From SURF-32 sp964648365 (lineage in GTDB: Bacteria > Planctomycetota > Phycisphaerae > UBA1845): a DNA stretch of 44,430 bases. Made by a program: the position numbers and the translations under genes. Location of the stretch: assembly GCA_964648365.1 (NCBI GenBank), contig CAZYLK010000027.1, positions 1 to 44,430 of the forward strand. Direction: 5' to 3'. Below are positions 41,207-44,430 of this stretch, piece by piece (position 1 is the first letter of the stretch; each line of letters begins with the position of its first letter). The notes below the pieces were generated by a model, which had not been told where the DNA came from, did not search any database, and worked only from the letters and a program-made list of their open reading frames with translations.

Positions 41207-41830
41207 TCAGTCCGGCAGCGTTCGAAGCACGGCCCGCACCGGGCTGCCATCGAAGCCGACCAGCTTGAGCGGCAGGGCGATCAGTTCGTACACGCCCTCC
41301 GCCACGCCGGTCAGCACGATCCCTTCGAGAATCGCCATGTCGTGCGCCAGAAACCGCTGATGCGACGGCAGATCCTTCGAGTGGAAGAGGTCCATGCTGG
41401 GCACGTCGATGCCGATCAGTTTCACCCCCAGGCTTGCCGCCTTGTCCACCAGTTCGGGCGAGACGGTGGCGAAGTCTTCGTTCCAGCTCGACGGGTCGGG
41501 GAACGTGTCGGTCGCGATCAGCACGCGCGGGGCGCCCAGCCGGTCCGGCAGGGCCTCAGGCGGGATGCGCGTGCCACGCTCCGCCCCCACGCGAATCACC
41601 TGGGCCGGGCCGAGGTACGGCTCCAGACCGCGCCGGTCGATCGACGCGGCGTCGCGCCCGTAGTGGCTGGGCGCATCGACGTGGGCGCCCAGGTGTACCG
41701 TCGCGTGGAGCGTGGACAGTGTGATATTGTCCCCCCGCTTCATCTCGAGCAGCACCTCCCGCGAAGGCGGCGAGTCGCCCGGCCAGACCTTCAGCGACGG
41801 ATCGATCGGCGGTGTGATGTCGATGATCAT
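41207..41830 (-). CDS. kynB: Kynurenine formamidase (cyclase family)
   Basis: 207 residues. Family signatures: IIDITPPIDPSLKVWPGDSP, LSTLHATVHLGAHVDAPSHY (the HxGxHxDxPxH-type metal motif), GVKLIGIDVPSMDLFHSKDL and LEGIVLTGVAEGVYELIALP. The enzyme hydrolyses N-formylkynurenine to kynurenine. Other cyclase-family members exist, but the divergent neighbours encode three more kynurenine-pathway enzymes, so the assignment is firm. The start at 41830 matches the usual KynB N-terminus; a longer reading enters repeats. Confidence 0.9.
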   Translation of the reverse strand: MIIDITPPIDPSLKVWPGDSPPSREVLLEMKRGDNITLSTLHATVHLGAHVDAPSHYGRDAASIDRRGLEPYLGPAQVIRVGAERGTRIPPEALPDRLGAPRVLIATDTFPDPSSWNEDFATVSPELVDKAASLGVKLIGIDVPSMDLFHSKDLPSHQRFLAHDMAILEGIVLTGVAEGVYELIALPLKLVGFDGSPVRAVLRTLPD

Positions 41831-41873
41831 GGCGTGGATTACACGCGAGCCGGTGAAGATGTCAAAGGGGAGG

Positions 41874-42016
41874 AAGCCACGGAGCCACAAAGCCACGGAG
41901 CAACGGAGGAAGAGTGGAGGGAAGGCACGACGGCAAGGGGGAGGAAGCGGAGAGGGCGACGTACCGACTCCGCCGCTACGCCTCCGTGCCTTCGTGCCTC
42001 TGTGCCTCCGTGCCTT
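41874..42016. repeat. Inverted pair of CACGGAGC/CCGTGCCT arrays
   Basis: 41874-41912 has GCCACGGAGC-type units; 41980-42016 has the reverse (CCTCCGTGCC, TTCGTGCC, TCTGTGCC). They face each other across about 67 bases between the divergent kynB and haaO genes and could fold into one long hairpin. Confidence 0.8.
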
Positions 42017-42044
42017 TTGACCCGGCGTGCCGTGTGGATAGACT
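42017..42044 (+). promoter_or_regulatory. Probable promoter of the haaO gene
   Basis: TTGACC (42017-42022) and TAGACT (42039-42044) with 16 bases between. Transcription would start near 42051, leaving a 40-base leader with GGAGA before the ATG at 42091. Confidence 0.5.
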
Positions 42045-42090
42045 GATACCGGTTCTGGAGCCGTGAACGCCAGTCAAATCGGAGACCGCC

Positions 42091-42615
42091 ATGTCCATCG
42101 CAAGTGCATTCAGTCTGAAGGGTTGGGTCGAGGAGCACCGGCATCTGCTCAAGCCGCCGGTGGGCAACGCCTGCGTCTACCCGGACACCGACTTCATCGT
42201 CATGGTGGTCGGCGGGCCGAACAAGCGCAAGGACTACCACATCAACCCGACCGAAGAGCTTTTCTACCAGCTCGAAGGCGACATCACCGTCAAGATCATC
42301 GAAAACGGCGTCAAGCGCGACATCCGCATCGGCGAAGGCGACATGTTCCTTTTGCCGCCGCTGATCCCGCACTCCCCCCAGCGCGGCGCGAACACCGTCG
42401 GCCTGGTCATCGAGCGCAAACGCCCCCAGGGCCAGAACGACCACCTGCGCTACTACTGCGAAAAGTGCGACAACGTCCTCTACGACCCCGAGTTCTACCT
42501 CACCAACATCGCCAAACAGCTCAAGCCGCTGATGGAGACCTTCTGGGCCGATGAGAAGCTGCGCACCTGCAAGAAGTGCGGCACCGTCATGCAGCCGCCC
42601 GCGCCAGCGGCGTAG
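42091..42615 (+). CDS. haaO: 3-hydroxyanthranilate 3,4-dioxygenase
   Basis: 174 residues, the usual bacterial length. Catalytic iron ligands His50, Glu56 and His94 are in DYHINPTEELFYQLEGD and LPPLIPHSPQR; substrate-binding Arg46 and Arg98 are present. The rubredoxin-like second metal site has CEKC (123-126) and CKKC (160-163). It opens the ring of 3-hydroxyanthranilate to aminocarboxymuconate semialdehyde. GGAGA lies 6 bases before the ATG. Confidence 0.96.
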   Translation: MSIASAFSLKGWVEEHRHLLKPPVGNACVYPDTDFIVMVVGGPNKRKDYHINPTEELFYQLEGDITVKIIENGVKRDIRIGEGDMFLLPPLIPHSPQRGANTVGLVIERKRPQGQNDHLRYYCEKCDNVLYDPEFYLTNIAKQLKPLMETFWADEKLRTCKKCGTVMQPPAPAA

Positions 42616-42620
42616 CGGTA

Positions 42621-42786
42621 GAATGTCGAATGGCGAGTAGCGAATAACGAATGCAGAAATGTGCGTGACCGCCAATCCCGCGGCGACAGCCCTTTCGCTC
42701 CGCCGTCGGCGGACTTGCAGCATTCGACATTCGCCATTCGACCTTTCCGCCTTCATTCGTTATTCGCTATTCGCAATTCGCCATTC
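42621..42786. repeat. Inverted pair of GGCGAAT/ATTCGCC arrays
   Basis: 42621-42654 has units such as GTCGAAT, GGCGAGT, AGCGAAT, AACGAAT; 42720-42786 has the reverse. They flank 65 bases between haaO and the downstream amidohydrolase, as at the PspC gene (2907-2966 and 3385-3422). Confidence 0.88.
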
Positions 42787-42804
42787 CCAACACCCGTTTC
42801 GCCC

Positions 42805-43818
42805 ATGATGAAGGTTGACATTCACACCCACATCCTCCCCGAACGCTGGCCCGACCTGGTCGAGCGCTACGGCTACGAGGGCTTCGTCCGCCTCAATCAC
42901 CACGAGCCCTGCCGGGCGCAGATGATGATCGGGGACCGCGTTTTTCGCGTAATTCACGACAACTGCTGGTCCGCGCCGCGGCGGATTGAGGACTGCAACG
43001 CGGCCGGGGTGGATGTGCAGGTGCTCTCGACGGTGCCGGTGATGTTCAGCTATTGGGCCAGGCCTGCCGATACGCTGGACTTGTCGCGACTGCTCAACGA
43101 CCACATCGCGGGCGTCGTTCGCGAGCATCCGAAGCGCTTCGTCGGGCTGGGGACGCTGCCGATGCAGGATGCGGAACGGGCCTGTCGCGAACTGGACCGC
43201 TGCATCGACGAACTGGGGCTGGCCGGCGTCGAGATCGGCAGCCACGTCAACGACTGGAACCTCAACGCCCCGGAGCTTTTCCCCATCTTTGCGCACGCGG
43301 CCGCGCGGGGGGCGTGCGTGTTCGTCCACCCGTGGGACATGATGGGCAAGGACAAGATGCCGGACTACTGGCTGCCCTGGCTGGTGGGCATGCCGGCCGA
43401 GACGGCCCGGGCCATCTGCTCGATGATCTTCGGCGGCGTCTTTGAGCGACTGCCCAGCCTGCGCGTCGCGTTCGCGCACGGGGGAGGCTCCTTTCCGCTG
43501 ACGATCGGGCGGATCGAGCACGGTTTCAATGTCCGGCCCGACCTGTGCGCCAAAGACAACCCGGTCAACCCGCGCGAGTACCTGGGCCGGTTCTACCTCG
43601 ATTCTCTCGTGCATGACGCCGATGCCCTGCACTATATACTGAAACTGGTCGGCGCGACCCGGATCGCGCTCGGCAGCGATTACCCGTTTCCGCTGGGCGA
43701 GCACGTGCCCGGCGCGCTGATTGAGGCGATGAAGGATCTGACCGACGACGTGCGCGATCGGCTCCTTGCCGGGACGGCGCTGGAGTTTCTGGGCCGATCG
43801 CGGGAGCAATTTGCGTGA
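42805..43818 (+). CDS. Aminocarboxymuconate-semialdehyde decarboxylase-like amidohydrolase
   Basis: 337 residues. Metal-binding start MMKVDIHTHILPERW, CVFVHPWDMMGKDKMPDYWL, RVAFAHGGGSFPLTIGRIEH and GSDYPFPLGE are all ACMSD signatures (two His of HxH, later His and Asp). It decarboxylates the product of the dioxygenase upstream to 2-aminomuconate semialdehyde. Two adjacent ATG codons (42805, 42808) are possible starts; no Shine-Dalgarno is visible. Its TGA overlaps the GTG of kynU by 4 bases. Confidence 0.93.
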   Translation: MMKVDIHTHILPERWPDLVERYGYEGFVRLNHHEPCRAQMMIGDRVFRVIHDNCWSAPRRIEDCNAAGVDVQVLSTVPVMFSYWARPADTLDLSRLLNDHIAGVVREHPKRFVGLGTLPMQDAERACRELDRCIDELGLAGVEIGSHVNDWNLNAPELFPIFAHAAARGACVFVHPWDMMGKDKMPDYWLPWLVGMPAETARAICSMIFGGVFERLPSLRVAFAHGGGSFPLTIGRIEHGFNVRPDLCAKDNPVNPREYLGRFYLDSLVHDADALHYILKLVGATRIALGSDYPFPLGEHVPGALIEAMKDLTDDVRDRLLAGTALEFLGRSREQFA

Positions 43819-44430
43819 CGCTGCCTGATTTTCGTCCCGACGAGTCGTACGCCGCCGAACTGGACGCGGCCGACCCGCTCGCCTCCTATCGCGACAAGTT
43901 CCACCTGCCCACCCGCGCCGACGGCAAGCCCGTCACCTACCTCTGCGGCCATTCGCTCGGCCTCCAGCCGAAATCCGTCCGGGAGATGCTCGATCAGGAG
44001 TTGGACGACTGGGCACGGCTGGGCGTCGACGCGCACTTCGAGGGCACTCGGCCGTGGTATTCGTACCACGAGATGTTCGGCGAGATCGGCGCGAGGCTGG
44101 TAGGGGGGCTGCCCGGTGAGGTGGTCATGATGAACAGCCTCACGGTCAATCTGCATTTGATGATGGTCTCGTTCTACCGACCGGAAGGCACGCGGCGCAA
44201 GATTCTGATGGAGAGCACGGCGTTTCCGTCCGACACGTACGCCATCAAAACGCAGATTGCCTTCCACGGCGGCGATCCGGCCACGGACTTGCTCATCACC
44301 CGCCCGCGCGACGGCGAGCACCTGATCCGCACTGAAGACACACTGGAAATGATCGATCGCCACAAGGATCAGATCGCCTTGGTCCTGCTGAGCGGCGTGA
44401 ACTACTTCACCGGCCAGCTTTTCGACATCG
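43815..44430 (+). CDS. kynU: Kynureninase (N-terminal part, cut by window edge)
   Basis: 205 residues visible, translated by hand from the GTG at 43815. Family signatures: YLCGHSLGLQPKSVREMLDQ, GTRPWYSYHEMFGEIGARLV, NSLTVNLHLMMVSFYRPEG and VLLSGVNYFTGQLFDI. It is a PLP enzyme that splits kynurenine or 3-hydroxykynurenine to anthranilate or 3-hydroxyanthranilate plus alanine. The PLP lysine is beyond the window. Translational coupling (GTGA overlap) to the upstream gene is likely. Confidence 0.93.
   Translation, partial: MTLPDFRPDESYAAELDAADPLASYRDKFHLPTRADGKPVTYLCGHSLGLQPKSVREMLDQELDDWARLGVDAHFEGTRPWYSYHEMFGEIGARLVGGLPGEVVMMNSLTVNLHLMMVSFYRPEGTRRKILMESTAFPSDTYAIKTQIAFHGGDPATDLLITRPRDGEHLIRTEDTLEMIDRHKDQIALVLLSGVNYFTGQLFDI

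Noticed and set aside
1..44430. tRNA or rRNA genes
   Set aside because: I scanned for T-arm (GGTTCGAATCC-like) and rRNA-like stretches and saw none; a covariance search could not be run.

Overview
The window looks like a chromosomal segment of a high-GC planctomycete-type (PVC group) bacterium. The evidence is the mix of eukaryote-like signalling genes (Ser/Thr kinase, FHA, GAF-PP2C, PilZ), membrane proteins carrying the CWYNLTGL...CPECG zinc-ribbon module, large secreted beta-rich proteins, a bacterial SUI1 factor, sparse Shine-Dalgarno use at several genes, and many intergenic hairpin and short tandem repeats. This assignment is inferred from style only; no rRNA gene is present.

Region 1 (1-7348, all minus strand) is the most striking part. 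Read in the direction of transcription it holds a small membrane protein, a Ser/Thr kinase with C-terminal zinc ribbons, a membrane zinc-ribbon protein, a winged-helix protein fused to an ESCRT-III/Snf7-like coiled coil, a second ESCRT-III-like coiled coil, a PspC-domain protein, a third ESCRT-III-like protein ending in a MIM1-like motif, a DUF2723 membrane glycosyltransferase-like protein translationally coupled to it, and the start of a Vps4-like ATPase with an N-terminal MIT domain and Walker A motif (cut by the window edge). I read this as a bacterial ESCRT-III/Vps4-type membrane-remodelling system, distinct from stand-alone PspA/Vipp1.

Region 2 (7718-22695) holds a secreted beta-helix protein and a broken relative, a lipoprotein with eight Ig-like repeats, a ThiF/MoeB-like E1 enzyme with a membrane protein, a universal stress protein with a clear promoter, a VapBC pair, a frameshifted compact kinase head-to-head with a small gene, an FHA-GAF-PP2C phosphatase, two tandem zinc-ribbon/HEAT-like membrane paralogues and an FHA protein.

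Region 3 (23088-32489) has an EF-G paralogue, a DUF5678-like/DinB pair, a secreted propeller-like protein, a GT87-like membrane protein, three consecutive PilZ proteins and an O6-alkylguanine DNA alkyltransferase.

Region 4 (32490-41066) is rich in repeats. It has three tandem secreted paralogues (two share about 606 identical bases), a large secreted Gly/Asp-rich solenoid-like protein, a SUI1/YciH protein, a remnant of an ADP-ribosylglycohydrolase gene broken at a hairpin element, dinD, and an mnmA gene enlarged by an in-frame insertion that carries two inverted hairpin elements.

Region 5 (41207-44430) is a kynurenine-pathway cluster: kynurenine formamidase, 3-hydroxyanthranilate dioxygenase, aminocarboxymuconate-semialdehyde decarboxylase-like amidohydrolase and kynureninase (cut by the right edge).
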